From: MSPOR6 sp964652195
GTDB taxonomy: Bacteria > Poribacteria > WGA-4E > WGA-3G
NCBI GenBank assembly: GCA_964652195.1
Contig: CAZZBB010000074.1
Span: 62,001 to 126,000 of the forward strand
DNA length: 64,000 bases
Direction of reading: 5' to 3'
Every line of letters starts with the position of its first letter. The first letter of the stretch is position 1. The translations under genes and the position numbers were made by a program. Under the pieces are notes generated by a model. The model was not told the DNA's origin, did no database searches, and saw only the letters and a list, made by a program, of their open reading frames with translations. Below are positions 1-8,777 of the stretch, in pieces.

Positions 1-109
1 AACACCTTCTCGGTATTATACAAGACTTCACAAAATATGTCAATCACCTATTCTTTTATTCTGGAAATGATAGATACTAAAATCACTATGTATCTACCAC
101 AGGTTTTCC

Positions 110-137
110 TTGACAAATGCACCAATTATCATAAAAT
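110..137 (+). promoter_or_regulatory. Putative sigma-70 promoter of the Ldh-type gene
   Basis: TTGACA (110-115), 16 nt, TAAAAT (132-137). It ends 37 nt before the ATG at 175. The hexamers match the consensus 6/6 and 5/6; transcription is inferred. Nothing else is recognisable in 1-174. Confidence 0.45.
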
Positions 138-174
138 ATGATACAGTATTCAATCATATTCAAGGACACATCAA

Positions 175-1245
175 ATGGAAAAAACCCATCTGTTTAAACC
201 TTCTCACCTTCATGCAATCACCCGAACCATATTTGTAGCAGCAGGTGCATCTAACCATATTGCTAACGATGTCGCAGAAATCCTTATCAAAGCAAATCTC
301 TCTGGACATGATTCCCATGGCGTATTGCGGATTCCTGCATATATCAGAGGAATTAATGATGGTAGTATTAAACCTTCAAATGAACCTACGATAGTCGATG
401 AAACTGATAATATCATACGTGTAGAAGGAAATTCCAGTTTTGGACATTATGTTTCTCGATGGTCCATACGTAAAGCAATTGAAAAGGCTAAGATTTCTGG
501 TTCATGTTGTGTGAGTATATTCAATACGGGTCATATTGGTCGTTTAGGTGAGTATGCAGAGGAAGCAGCACATTCTGGATGTATTGGTATTATCTCTGTT
601 GGAATGGGTGGCAAAGGTGCAGGACCAGTAGTTCCGTTCGGTGGGGCTGAAGGAAGATTCAGTACGAATCCTATTGCTTTAGGTGTTCCTACGGGTGATA
701 AATCACCCTTTATAGTTGATTACGCAACGAGTGTGATTGCAGAGGGTAAGATACAGGTTGCACGAAGTAAAGGATCGGAACTTCCTGATGGATGTATATT
801 AGATAAGAATGGATCACCGAGTGTGGATCCAGCAGATTTCTATGATGGAGGTGCTCTCCTCACTTTTGGTCGTCATAAAGGGTATGCACTTGCTATGTTT
901 ACATGTTTACTTGGGGGATTAGCTGGAACGTTCAATGTTGATGAAGGAAGTATGAAGGGAATCTATATGCAAGCAATCAATGTTGATGCATTTACCCCCA
1001 TAGAAGAATATCAGAAGGGTGTACGTGCCTTCTTAGATATTATTAAATCTACTTCTCCAGCCAAAGGTTTCGATGAAGTTTTAGTTCCAGGAGATTTTGA
1101 AGCGAGATTTTATGCCGAACGAGTCAATGCAGGTATTGAAATACCTGAAACTATCAATACTCAATTACATGAATGTGCTGATCAATACAGTGTATCACTT
1201 GATGAAGAGATTATACAACCTGATGATTTAAAGAGATACCAGTAG
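175..1245 (+). CDS. Ldh family NAD(P)-dependent oxidoreductase (malate/L-lactate dehydrogenase 2 family)
   Basis: This 356-residue cytosolic protein belongs to the Ldh2/MDH2-like family (PF02615), which reduces or oxidises 2-oxoacids and 2-hydroxyacids with a nicotinamide cofactor. The family signature is clear: GHDSHGVLRIPAY near residue 44, NTGHIGRLGEYAEEA near 118, NPIALGVP near 165 and HKGYALAMF near 236. Length is normal for the family. The ATG follows a promoter-like sequence, without a strong Shine-Dalgarno. The exact substrate (malate, lactate, ureidoglycolate or a sugar-derived acid) cannot be read from sequence. The gene is followed on the same strand by the WD40-protease gene, 28 nt downstream. 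Confidence 0.88.
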   Translation: MEKTHLFKPSHLHAITRTIFVAAGASNHIANDVAEILIKANLSGHDSHGVLRIPAYIRGINDGSIKPSNEPTIVDETDNIIRVEGNSSFGHYVSRWSIRKAIEKAKISGSCCVSIFNTGHIGRLGEYAEEAAHSGCIGIISVGMGGKGAGPVVPFGGAEGRFSTNPIALGVPTGDKSPFIVDYATSVIAEGKIQVARSKGSELPDGCILDKNGSPSVDPADFYDGGALLTFGRHKGYALAMFTCLLGGLAGTFNVDEGSMKGIYMQAINVDAFTPIEEYQKGVRAFLDIIKSTSPAKGFDEVLVPGDFEARFYAERVNAGIEIPETINTQLHECADQYSVSLDEEIIQPDDLKRYQ

Positions 1246-1273
1246 TTTGTGCTACCAACCCTGGTTATATCAC

Positions 1274-3784
1274 ATGCGATATTCTTATATATTCTTCATT
1301 TTCCTTATACTAACGAATTTTACATCTAATTCATTCTCTCAAGAACATACCTATCTAACGCATGGTGGTAGTGTTCAAGCAGTTGCCTATTCCCCTATTT
1401 CATCTTCTATCATTGCGAGTGCTAGTGGTAACAATACTATAAAATTATGGAATTTGGAGGATAGTACAGTAACAATATTAGGCAAGCACTCTAAAACTGT
1501 TAATTCTATAGCTTTTTCACCGGATGGACAACATTTGGTAAGTGGGAGTGATGATTACACACTAAAAGTATGGGATATACAGGAAAACCGTCATATAGTT
1601 ACACTTAGACATATTACAAATTCTGCACAATCACAAATTAAGAAAGTCGCTTTTTCTCCTGATGGACAACAAATTATATCTGCAGGATACCATTTAAAAA
1701 TATGGGATATTCATACGCTTAGGGAAATCTTAACTATTAGACATGATGCATGGATATATACACTTGCATTTTCTACTGATGGTGAAATGCTTGCATATGG
1801 AGACACCTCTGGAAAGATAGTTGTCCGTAAGATCAAGACCCATCAAGAAGTCATTCAATTTCAGGCAGATTCCGATGTAATAACCACAGTTAAATTCTCA
1901 CCAAATAATACTACACTGGCAAGTGGAGGAATAAATGGCGGAATAAAATTGTGGAATATTAAGAATTGGGAGCGAATCGGCACACTTCCAACAAATGGCA
2001 CTGTAACAGATATAAATTATTCACCAAATGGTAGTATTCTGGCAAATTCTGATTATGAATCAGTGAATCTATGGCAGATTGAAAATGGCGAAAAAATAAC
2101 GACTTTAACTGGCCATAAAGGCTGGGTTAATGCCGCTGTATTTTCACCGGATGGACAATCTATAACAAGTGGAGGCAGTGATGGAACTATTCGATTATGG
2201 AATGTTGAATCATACCATGAAGATGTTCAAGACCTTGTTCGTATTATCTACTTTGTACCAAGAGACCGTACCCCACAGTATGATATTTGGATTAAACTGA
2301 ATAGTTTAATTAGAAAAGTTCAACAGTTTTATGCGGATCAATTGGAAATCAACGGATTTGGTAGCAAGAGTTTTACATTCGAAACTGATGATTATGATAA
2401 TATAGTCATTCATCAGGTAAATGGGAACTTTAATGACTGGTATTATCATTCTGAAACTAATAATAAGATACAGCAAGAAATAAGATCTCAGTTTGATATG
2501 ACGAAGGATGTGTATCTCATTGTTGCGGATCTCAGTTCACAAACTGTCGAAACACATAATACTTGTGGAGTCGGAGGTAGTATTTGGATTGAAAGTGAAC
2601 TTAAGGTCAAATCGCATGGGGGTTATGCATTAATACCTGCCTCTGGGAAGTGTTTTGATGATCAGGTAGGAATTCATACAACTGCCCATGAACTTGGTCA
2701 TGCATTCGGATTAGAACATGATTTTCGGGATAATAATTACATTATGTCCTACGGTGAATCTCCTGATCGGTTATCATATTGTGCAGCTGAATGGTTAAGT
2801 GTGAGCCGATTTTTTAATACGAATACAGTCGGTTTCAACAATCCAACAACTCTACAAACGCTTTCTCCTCTTACCTATTATCCATCAGCGGATAATTTCT
2901 CCTTGATATGTCAGATAACTGATCTTGATGGATTACACCAAGTCCAGCTGATGATTCCTACATCAGACAATGATCCATCATTTGGAACAAAACTTCACAG
3001 TTGCCATCGAATTGATGCTGTAAGTAAAGCGATAGAATTTGACCTATCCTCGCTTACTTCAAACCAGATTAACACGATCGCACTACAAGTAATAGATGTT
3101 TATGGAAATATAACCCGACAAGAGTATGTTATTAAAGCAGATGCATCAATTTCGACTGATAACCACATTGATGTAAATGGTGATGGCACTATTGATACAA
3201 ACGATCTTATAATTGTTGCAGCAAATTTTGGTAAGACAATTATCAATGATAGCTTCCCAAACCCTGATGTCAATAGAGATGGTATAGTTGATGTCATTGA
3301 CCTACTGTTAATAGTAAATGCACTGGCTATAGATTCAGAAGCTGCACCATCAATTACAAAAATAGATCTCCCCTTTAGTATGTCTATAATTCAAGGGTGG
3401 ATTAATCAAGCAAAACAACTATCCAACAAAGATATTGTTATTGAAAATGGCATACTATATTTAGAAAAAATTCTTGAATCTATGTTACCTACAGAAACCC
3501 TCCTATTTAAGAACTTTCCAAATCCATTCAATCCTGAAACATGGATTCCATATCAATTAGCTGATTCTACAGATATAGTGATTACAATCTATGATATAAA
3601 CGGTAAGCTAATCAGAACATTAGATCTTGGGTATAAGCCTGCAGGGAAATATATAAATCAGAATCGGGCTGCATATTGGAATGGCAAGAATGACATAGGA
3701 GAATCTGTAGGAAGTGGTGTATATTTTTATACCCTTAGAACTAATAATTATCAAATTATTCATAAAATGTTACTGAGAAAATAG
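1274..3784 (+). CDS. Secreted WD40 beta-propeller / zinc metalloprotease / dockerin protein with C-terminal sorting-type domain
   Basis: I start this at the ATG at 1274 (836 residues), because it opens a clean signal peptide (MRYSYIFFIFLILTNF, ending SFSQ); the frame is also open from a TTG at 1247. Order of parts: a WD40 propeller of about seven blades (residues about 30-315, repeated FSPDGQ and LWN motifs); a metallopeptidase region with the full HExxHxxGxxH zinc motif HELGHAFGLEH at 472-482 followed by a conserved Met turn (NYIMSYG); a linker; a dockerin-like pair of EF-hand loops (DVNGDGTIDTNDL and DVNRDGIVDVIDL, about 633-690); and a C-terminal beta domain starting FPNPFNPETWIPYQL near 748 and ending SGVYFYTL...KMLLRK. 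That tail resembles FlgD/T9SS-type sorting domains. The protein is probably exported and surface-attached. The combination is unusual; the protease substrate is unknown. Confidence 0.85.
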   Translation: MRYSYIFFIFLILTNFTSNSFSQEHTYLTHGGSVQAVAYSPISSSIIASASGNNTIKLWNLEDSTVTILGKHSKTVNSIAFSPDGQHLVSGSDDYTLKVWDIQENRHIVTLRHITNSAQSQIKKVAFSPDGQQIISAGYHLKIWDIHTLREILTIRHDAWIYTLAFSTDGEMLAYGDTSGKIVVRKIKTHQEVIQFQADSDVITTVKFSPNNTTLASGGINGGIKLWNIKNWERIGTLPTNGTVTDINYSPNGSILANSDYESVNLWQIENGEKITTLTGHKGWVNAAVFSPDGQSITSGGSDGTIRLWNVESYHEDVQDLVRIIYFVPRDRTPQYDIWIKLNSLIRKVQQFYADQLEINGFGSKSFTFETDDYDNIVIHQVNGNFNDWYYHSETNNKIQQEIRSQFDMTKDVYLIVADLSSQTVETHNTCGVGGSIWIESELKVKSHGGYALIPASGKCFDDQVGIHTTAHELGHAFGLEHDFRDNNYIMSYGESPDRLSYCAAEWLSVSRFFNTNTVGFNNPTTLQTLSPLTYYPSADNFSLICQITDLDGLHQVQLMIPTSDNDPSFGTKLHSCHRIDAVSKAIEFDLSSLTSNQINTIALQVIDVYGNITRQEYVIKADASISTDNHIDVNGDGTIDTNDLIIVAANFGKTIINDSFPNPDVNRDGIVDVIDLLLIVNALAIDSEAAPSITKIDLPFSMSIIQGWINQAKQLSNKDIVIENGILYLEKILESMLPTETLLFKNFPNPFNPETWIPYQLADSTDIVITIYDINGKLIRTLDLGYKPAGKYINQNRAAYWNGKNDIGESVGSGVYFYTLRTNNYQIIHKMLLRK

Positions 3785-3842
3785 AACTTTTGAATAACAT
3801 ACTATTTATACATTGTATTTCCTTCTTCTATGTGCCTCACTC

Positions 3843-3871
3843 TTGACAGTCAAATTTACGATTGTTAATAT
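3843..3871 (+). promoter_or_regulatory. Putative sigma-70 promoter of malate synthase G
   Basis: TTGACA (3843-3848), 17 nt, TAATAT (3866-3871), about 90 nt before the malate synthase ATG. The -35 is perfect and the -10 matches 4/6. Confidence 0.45.
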
Positions 3872-3958
3872 AAAAACAAATATCTCAATTGAATCTACTA
3901 ACCATATAATAAATATATCAGGTATTATTACCTAACATACAGTCTTCAGGAGAAACCT

Positions 3959-6154
3959 ATGGAAGGATATGTTGAAATCGGTGGTATCAAAATAGATAAA
4001 GGACTCTTTGCTCTTGTAAGTAATGAAATTGCACCCGGTACAGGGATTAATGCTATTCAATTCTGGAATTCATTTGATGAAATCGTTCACGAGTTTGCTG
4101 ATGAAAACAAGACCCTACTGAATAAGCGTGATTCTCTACAAGAGCAAATTGATGCATGGTATCTTGAGAGAAAAGATATACCAATCGACCATGTCGATTA
4201 CAAGGAATTCCTAACTGAAATTGGCTATCTTGTACCTGAAGAAGGTAATTTTATTGTTAGTACTGAAAATGTCGACTTAGAAATCGCAATTATTGCTGGA
4301 CCTCAATTAGTTGTGCCGGTTGATAATGCACGTTATGCTTTAAATGCTACAAATGCACGTTGGGGAAGTCTATATGATGCATTATATGGAACGGATGTTA
4401 TTGATGAAAGTGACGGGGCAACAAGAGGAACTGAATATAATCCTGTGCGTGGAGCAAAAGTAATTGAATATACAGAAAACTTATTAGATGAAATCATACC
4501 ATTTGATAATGGTAGTTATGCCGATGTAACACGCTTCTTCTTAAAAACAGTTAGGGGTAATTTAGGACTTCGAGCAAAATTAGAAAATGGATATGAGGTA
4601 GGTTTAAAAGACCCTAATAAGTTTGTAGGATTTAATCTAAACAATGATGGTCTTTCATCAATTCTATGTCAAAATAACGGTTTACATATTGAAATACAGA
4701 TTGACTATGAACACCCCATCGGTAAAGAACACCCAGCAGGAATTTCGGATGTAATTCTTGAGTCTGCAATTACGACCATTCAAGATTGTGAAGACTCTGT
4801 GGCAGCTGTAGATGCTGAGGATAAAGTCCGTGTATATAGAAACTGGAACGGGATAATGAAGGGGACACTTGAAACGACCTTTGAGAAAAATGGTGAAACA
4901 ATTACTCGAAAACTTGAGGCTGATAAATCATATACCGCACCTGATGGAACTACTTTCTCACTCTCAGGAAGAAGTTTATTGTTAATTCGTAATGTAGGTT
5001 TACATATGTATTCAGATGTTGTTTTGACCTCTGATGATCAAGAAATACCAGAAGGTATTTTGGATGCTATGATAACATCATTTGCTGCCCTGCATGATCT
5101 ACAAGGTAATACCCAATATCCTAATAGCAAAACAGGTAGTGTTTATATTGTCAAACCCAAATTCCACGGTCCTGAAGAAGTTGACATGACTGTCCGACTA
5201 TTTTCGAAAATTGAGTTGGCACTTGGAATTCAACCTAATACACTAAAAATTGGAATAATGGATGAAGAACGACGCACGACAGTAAACCTTAAAGAAGTAC
5301 TACGGATCGCTTCTGAACGGCTTGTATTCATCAATACAGGATTTTTGGATAGGACTGGAGATGAGATTCACACAAGTATGGTTGCCGGTCCCATGATTCC
5401 CAAAATGGACATACGAAACGAACCTTGGATGCACGCTTACGAGAATTGGAATGTTGATATTGGAATCGAGACAGGCTTACCAGGAATTACTCAGATTGGT
5501 AAAGGGATGTGGACTAAACCGGATGAAATGGCAGAGATGCTTGAAACGAAAGTTAATCATCCATTGGCTGGTGCAACGACTGCCTGGGTTCCATCCCCTA
5601 CTGCTGCCACATTACACGCGATTCACTATCACAAGGTAGATGTTTCCAGATGGTTGCAAGACTTAGCATTGCGAGAAAGAGCAAGTTTGACAGACCTGTT
5701 AACACCACCCTTATTACAGGATCGAAAGTTGAATGATGATGAAATTCAACATGAATTAGATAATAATGCTCAAGGGATTGTCGGCTATGTAGTCAGGTGG
5801 GTAGACCAAGGAATAGGTTGTTCAAAAATACCAGATATTAACAATGTTGGTCTAATGGAAGACAGAGCAACTCTGCGGATTTCAAGTCAACATATAGCGA
5901 ATTGGTTACATCATGGAATTGTTTCTAAGGAACAAATTATTGAGACATTCAAGCGGATGGCAAAGATCGTTGATGTACAAAATGAAGGTGATGCAAATTA
6001 TATTAGTATGTCATCCAACTTTGATGAGAGTATCGCATTCCAAGCTGCATTAGATTTGGTATTTAAAGGCACAGAATTACCGAACGGTTACACTGAGTTT
6101 GTATTACACCCAAGGAGACGGGAGGTTAAAGCTAAACAGAAAGACCAAGATTGA
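3959..6154 (+). CDS. glcB: Malate synthase G
   Basis: The enzyme condenses glyoxylate with acetyl-CoA to give malate, in the cytosol. At 731 residues it has the length of the monomeric G isoform (about 720), not of the shorter A form. Conserved parts are visible in order: the N-terminal clasp, GRSLLLIRNVGLHM near 340 (glyoxylate-binding arginine), GPMIPKMDIRNEPWMHAYE near 475, and MEDRATLRISSQHIANW near 634, whose Asp (D635) aligns with the catalytic base. AGGAGA (3948-3953) sets the ATG. No isocitrate lyase is in the window, so glyoxylate may come from glycolate or purine breakdown, or from a gene elsewhere. It converges on the amidohydrolase gene. Confidence 0.95.
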   Translation: MEGYVEIGGIKIDKGLFALVSNEIAPGTGINAIQFWNSFDEIVHEFADENKTLLNKRDSLQEQIDAWYLERKDIPIDHVDYKEFLTEIGYLVPEEGNFIVSTENVDLEIAIIAGPQLVVPVDNARYALNATNARWGSLYDALYGTDVIDESDGATRGTEYNPVRGAKVIEYTENLLDEIIPFDNGSYADVTRFFLKTVRGNLGLRAKLENGYEVGLKDPNKFVGFNLNNDGLSSILCQNNGLHIEIQIDYEHPIGKEHPAGISDVILESAITTIQDCEDSVAAVDAEDKVRVYRNWNGIMKGTLETTFEKNGETITRKLEADKSYTAPDGTTFSLSGRSLLLIRNVGLHMYSDVVLTSDDQEIPEGILDAMITSFAALHDLQGNTQYPNSKTGSVYIVKPKFHGPEEVDMTVRLFSKIELALGIQPNTLKIGIMDEERRTTVNLKEVLRIASERLVFINTGFLDRTGDEIHTSMVAGPMIPKMDIRNEPWMHAYENWNVDIGIETGLPGITQIGKGMWTKPDEMAEMLETKVNHPLAGATTAWVPSPTAATLHAIHYHKVDVSRWLQDLALRERASLTDLLTPPLLQDRKLNDDEIQHELDNNAQGIVGYVVRWVDQGIGCSKIPDINNVGLMEDRATLRISSQHIANWLHHGIVSKEQIIETFKRMAKIVDVQNEGDANYISMSSNFDESIAFQAALDLVFKGTELPNGYTEFVLHPRRREVKAKQKDQD

Positions 6155-6157
6155 TAG

Positions 6158-6182
6158 AAGGAATAGAACCGAATTATTCCTT
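6158..6182. terminator. Possible bidirectional terminator between convergent genes
   Basis: AAGGAATA (6158-6165) and TATTCCTT (6175-6182) form a perfect 8-bp stem with a 9-nt loop between the convergent malate synthase and amidohydrolase genes. The T tract is short, so this is weak. Confidence 0.35.
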
Positions 6183-7033
6183 TATGTTAATCTGTAAAAC
6201 TCGATTGCATTATCATGAAATAGTTTATTCAATTCATCCGTTGAACACCCAGAAACAGCCTCTTTTAGGGTTTGAACCCAACGAGGAAAATCTGATGCCA
6301 GTGTGGACACTGGCCAATCACTCCCATAAATGACACGATCAAAACTGAAGGCTTCTATCACATGTTCAATATAAGGTCGTAAATCTTCAGGCGTCCATGA
6401 ATCATGGTCTGCTTCGGTTACCAATCCAGATATTTTACAGTAAACATTTTCAAATGATGCGAGTTTAGTAATTTCCTGTTTCCAAGGATCGAATAGTTGG
6501 TTTTTTATATCTGGTTTTCCTATGTGATCTAAAATAAATTGCACATTTGGACACTGTTCTACAAGATTTATTGCATTAGAAAGTTGGGGATGAAAAATAC
6601 ATAGATCAAAGCTTAAATTAAATCTTGAGAGTGTCTTCACACCCTTTACAAAGTTCGGTTGTATACAGAAATCTATATCTTCCGATTGGATAAGACGTCG
6701 TATCCCTTTTACAAGAGATTCTTCTGCTAATTTTTCAACGAACGGTGCCACCAGTTCACCCTCTTCAAGCGGTGCCCATGCGACAATTCCTTTGATTTTA
6801 GGTTCAACAGCAGCAAGAGAGGTCACCCAAGTTGTTTCCTTTAAACCATCATCAGGATGGGTATCACATTGAACAAAGACGATGGATTCAATATTCAAAT
6901 CTTGATAAGCATCTGAATAGTCTTGTAGTAAGTAAGGTCTGTTTAGATTAGGAACATCCTTAAGCCAAGGATATCTGAGTTGCTTGGGGTGCCAAAGATG
7001 AACATGTGTATCAACAATTGGGAAATTGTCCAT
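6182..7033 (-). CDS. Amidohydrolase family protein (TIM-barrel, fuconolactonase-like)
   Basis: This 283-residue protein is of the amidohydrolase_2 type (PF04909, COG3618), cytosolic hydrolases acting on lactones and related ring compounds. It starts PIVDTHVHLWHP, with the HxH metal-binding motif on strand 1 (residues 10-12), has FILDHIGKP mid-chain (a conserved His) and YGSDWPVS near residue 234 (the conserved Asp). The start at 7033 has a strong Shine-Dalgarno, GGAGGTGGG, just upstream. In Poribacteria-like genomes such proteins often accompany sugar oxidoreductases, so a sugar-lactone substrate is plausible but unproven. Confidence 0.85.
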   Translation of the reverse strand: MDNFPIVDTHVHLWHPKQLRYPWLKDVPNLNRPYLLQDYSDAYQDLNIESIVFVQCDTHPDDGLKETTWVTSLAAVEPKIKGIVAWAPLEEGELVAPFVEKLAEESLVKGIRRLIQSEDIDFCIQPNFVKGVKTLSRFNLSFDLCIFHPQLSNAINLVEQCPNVQFILDHIGKPDIKNQLFDPWKQEITKLASFENVYCKISGLVTEADHDSWTPEDLRPYIEHVIEAFSFDRVIYGSDWPVSTLASDFPRWVQTLKEAVSGCSTDELNKLFHDNAIEFYRLT

Positions 7034-7119
7034 AACCCACCTCCACTCTTGGAATTAGCACTATTGTAATTTCATATTAGATTTTTGTCAATCTTTTTAT
7101 GAATTGAGACCTGTCTACA

Positions 7120-7292
7120 GGGCTATTTAGTTTTAAGAATTACCAGTTACTGAGTGTTCCTGATAGTTTGTTTCGTAGGGAATCAACGCAGCATGCGCAT
7201 ATGGCATGCTGCGGGGTTGAACCGCAGGTGAAACCCAACATCTCCTGTATGCCCAGTGTTACATGTTGGGTTTCGTTCCTCAACCCAACCTA
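7120..7292 (+). repeat. Dispersed repeat family D, copy 1 (with two hairpins)
   Basis: This is most of what fills the roughly 520-bp gene-free stretch 7034-7556. The segment TATTTAGTTTT...CTCAACCCAACC reappears inverted at 12323-12470. It contains a perfect 12-bp stem, GAAACCCAACAT (7230-7241) with ATGTTGGGTTTC (7263-7274), conserved in both copies. Only this copy also has GCAGCATGC (7188-7196) pairing with GCATGCTGC (7204-7212). The motif TAGACGTCAATTT next to copy 2 recurs here near 7438. No coding potential is seen. Confidence 0.75.
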
Positions 7293-7371
7293 CATGTAGT
7301 TTATATAGAAATGTGAAAAATATAGCAGAAAATAAGAAAACTAAATAACCTTAACCTGTCTACGCATAACC

Positions 7372-7400
7372 TTGAATATACCTTAAGTCTATGTTATACT
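7372..7400 (+). promoter_or_regulatory. Putative sigma-70 promoter of the lipoprotein gene
   Basis: TTGAAT (7372-7377), 17 nt, TATACT (7395-7400). It lies about 155 nt before the lipoprotein start, with a family E repeat in the leader. Confidence 0.35.
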
Positions 7401-7486
7401 GTAGTAATATAATATGTTATTTCATTAAAATAATCATAGACGTCAATTTAGAGATACACCTTTCACCCGAGAATCAAGGAATAGAA

Positions 7487-7514
7487 GATCGGGGATTGGA
7501 ATCCCCTCCTACAG
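7487..7514 (+). repeat. Dispersed repeat family E, copy 1
   Basis: GATCGGGGATTGGAATCCCC followed by TCCTACAG. GGGGAT and ATCCCC form a 6-bp stem with a 4-nt loop. Near-identical copies lie at 56218-56279 (two in tandem), and a degenerate inverted one at 22535-22559. Confidence 0.7.
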
Positions 7515-7556
7515 AATGTAAGATCTGTTGCCAATTATCACCTTCAGGAGTTTAAA

Positions 7557-8192
7557 ATGGATATTCAAAAACTGGTTTGTATGTTTGTCGTGATATTGTT
7601 CATGCCTCTAACAGGATGTGTCTTATTTACTCAACAAGAATGGAGTGAAAACTATGCTCTAATGGATGGCGTAAAGTCGAACAGTCCATTAGCGGTTGAT
7701 GGCAATATTGAAACAATTGGAGAAGCACAACTCCCAAGGAATTCTACTGGTCAGTTTTCTTCACCTGAAATACTTATCACTTTACCAGAGAAAAAGGTAA
7801 TACGAAAAATTGTCATACACTCTGATAATCTGAAGAAATTAGTTATCTTTGCAGATAAAGGTGGGACAATACATTCCAGAACAGATTGGCAACTCTTAAA
7901 AGAGATAAAAGCTGTAAAGTCATATCCACTTGAAATTCCTATTTTATATTCACACCCCACAGATAAATTGAGAATCGTTGTCTTAGATACAACAGATGAT
8001 GCAGCTGTGGCAAGAAAGCAGAAAGCTGAATTCTCAAGACAGAATTTTGGAAACTTAGCATTTGGTAGAGCGGGATCAAGAATGTTTAATCGAAGATATA
8101 ATAATGCCAGGATAGGTGAAATTGAAATTTACGGTTATAGAACAAAGAAAGAAGCTACTATGTCTGATACTGGAACTCAAGAATCAGATTAA
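7557..8192 (+). CDS. Putative lipoprotein with a discoidin-like (galactose-binding-fold) domain
   Basis: This 211-residue protein has a signal peptide ending in a lipobox (PLTGC, Cys at about residue 21), so it should be lipid-anchored. The body reads like a discoidin/F5-8C-type beta sandwich: a start of the SPLAVDGNIET type, which is the usual opening of that fold, then ILITLPEKKVIRKIVIHS, LKKLVIFADKGG and KLRIVVLDTTDD strands. The C-terminus is basic and then polar. The start has CAGGAG just upstream. I do not recognise a named family; the domain call rests on pattern only. No functional partner is evident among the neighbours. Confidence 0.6.
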   Translation: MDIQKLVCMFVVILFMPLTGCVLFTQQEWSENYALMDGVKSNSPLAVDGNIETIGEAQLPRNSTGQFSSPEILITLPEKKVIRKIVIHSDNLKKLVIFADKGGTIHSRTDWQLLKEIKAVKSYPLEIPILYSHPTDKLRIVVLDTTDDAAVARKQKAEFSRQNFGNLAFGRAGSRMFNRRYNNARIGEIEIYGYRTKKEATMSDTGTQESD

Positions 8193-8264
8193 CTGGATTA
8201 TGTCATACACTATATTTAGTGATGATTAATACAGTTCATTATCATTGAACCGGAGAATAATAGT

Positions 8265-8735
8265 ATGAGATATTTTGCATACGGTTCAAATCTAAATAAA
8301 AAACACATGAAGTGGCGATGTATGGATGCTAAGGATTTAGGTGTATATACACTTGAAGGTTATCTACTCACATTTCGTTATTATGCTGATATTATACCGG
8401 TCGAAGGAAAGTCAGTGATAGGGGGACTATGGGAAATTACACCGGAGGATGAAGCAAAACTTGATAAGTATGAAGGTTATCCAGAATTATATAAGAAAGA
8501 ATACCAAGATGATATAATGTTTTATCGTATGAGAGATGAAACAAGAGAGTTAGAATTTCCCGCACACGGTTATCTGGAAGGTATGCTTGTAGGTATGGAA
8601 CATTTTGAACTATCTCCTATTGAGACATTAAACCAAAACCTTGGAAATCCACCTATACAAAATAAGTCAATTCCTAAAGACCAAGTAGAAGTCTCTATTC
8701 AATTAATTGCTGAAGCATTGGGACTGGAACTGTAA
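8265..8735 (+). CDS. Gamma-glutamylcyclotransferase-like protein
   Basis: This 156-residue protein belongs to the GGCT/AIG2-like family. It opens MRYFAYGSNLN, the YGSN substrate-binding loop, and has the family's second signature, GGLWEITPEDEAKLDKYEGYP, which carries the catalytic-type Glu region. Known members cyclise gamma-glutamyl amines to 5-oxoproline or handle related isopeptides. A Shine-Dalgarno CGGAG precedes the ATG. It is transcribed after the lipoprotein gene, with a 72-nt gap, and converges on the Mrp-like gene. The substrate cannot be told from the sequence. Confidence 0.82.
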   Translation: MRYFAYGSNLNKKHMKWRCMDAKDLGVYTLEGYLLTFRYYADIIPVEGKSVIGGLWEITPEDEAKLDKYEGYPELYKKEYQDDIMFYRMRDETRELEFPAHGYLEGMLVGMEHFELSPIETLNQNLGNPPIQNKSIPKDQVEVSIQLIAEALGLEL

Positions 8736-8777
8736 TATTACTTTCAATCAACTAACGAATAATGTTTAATCTCAGAA

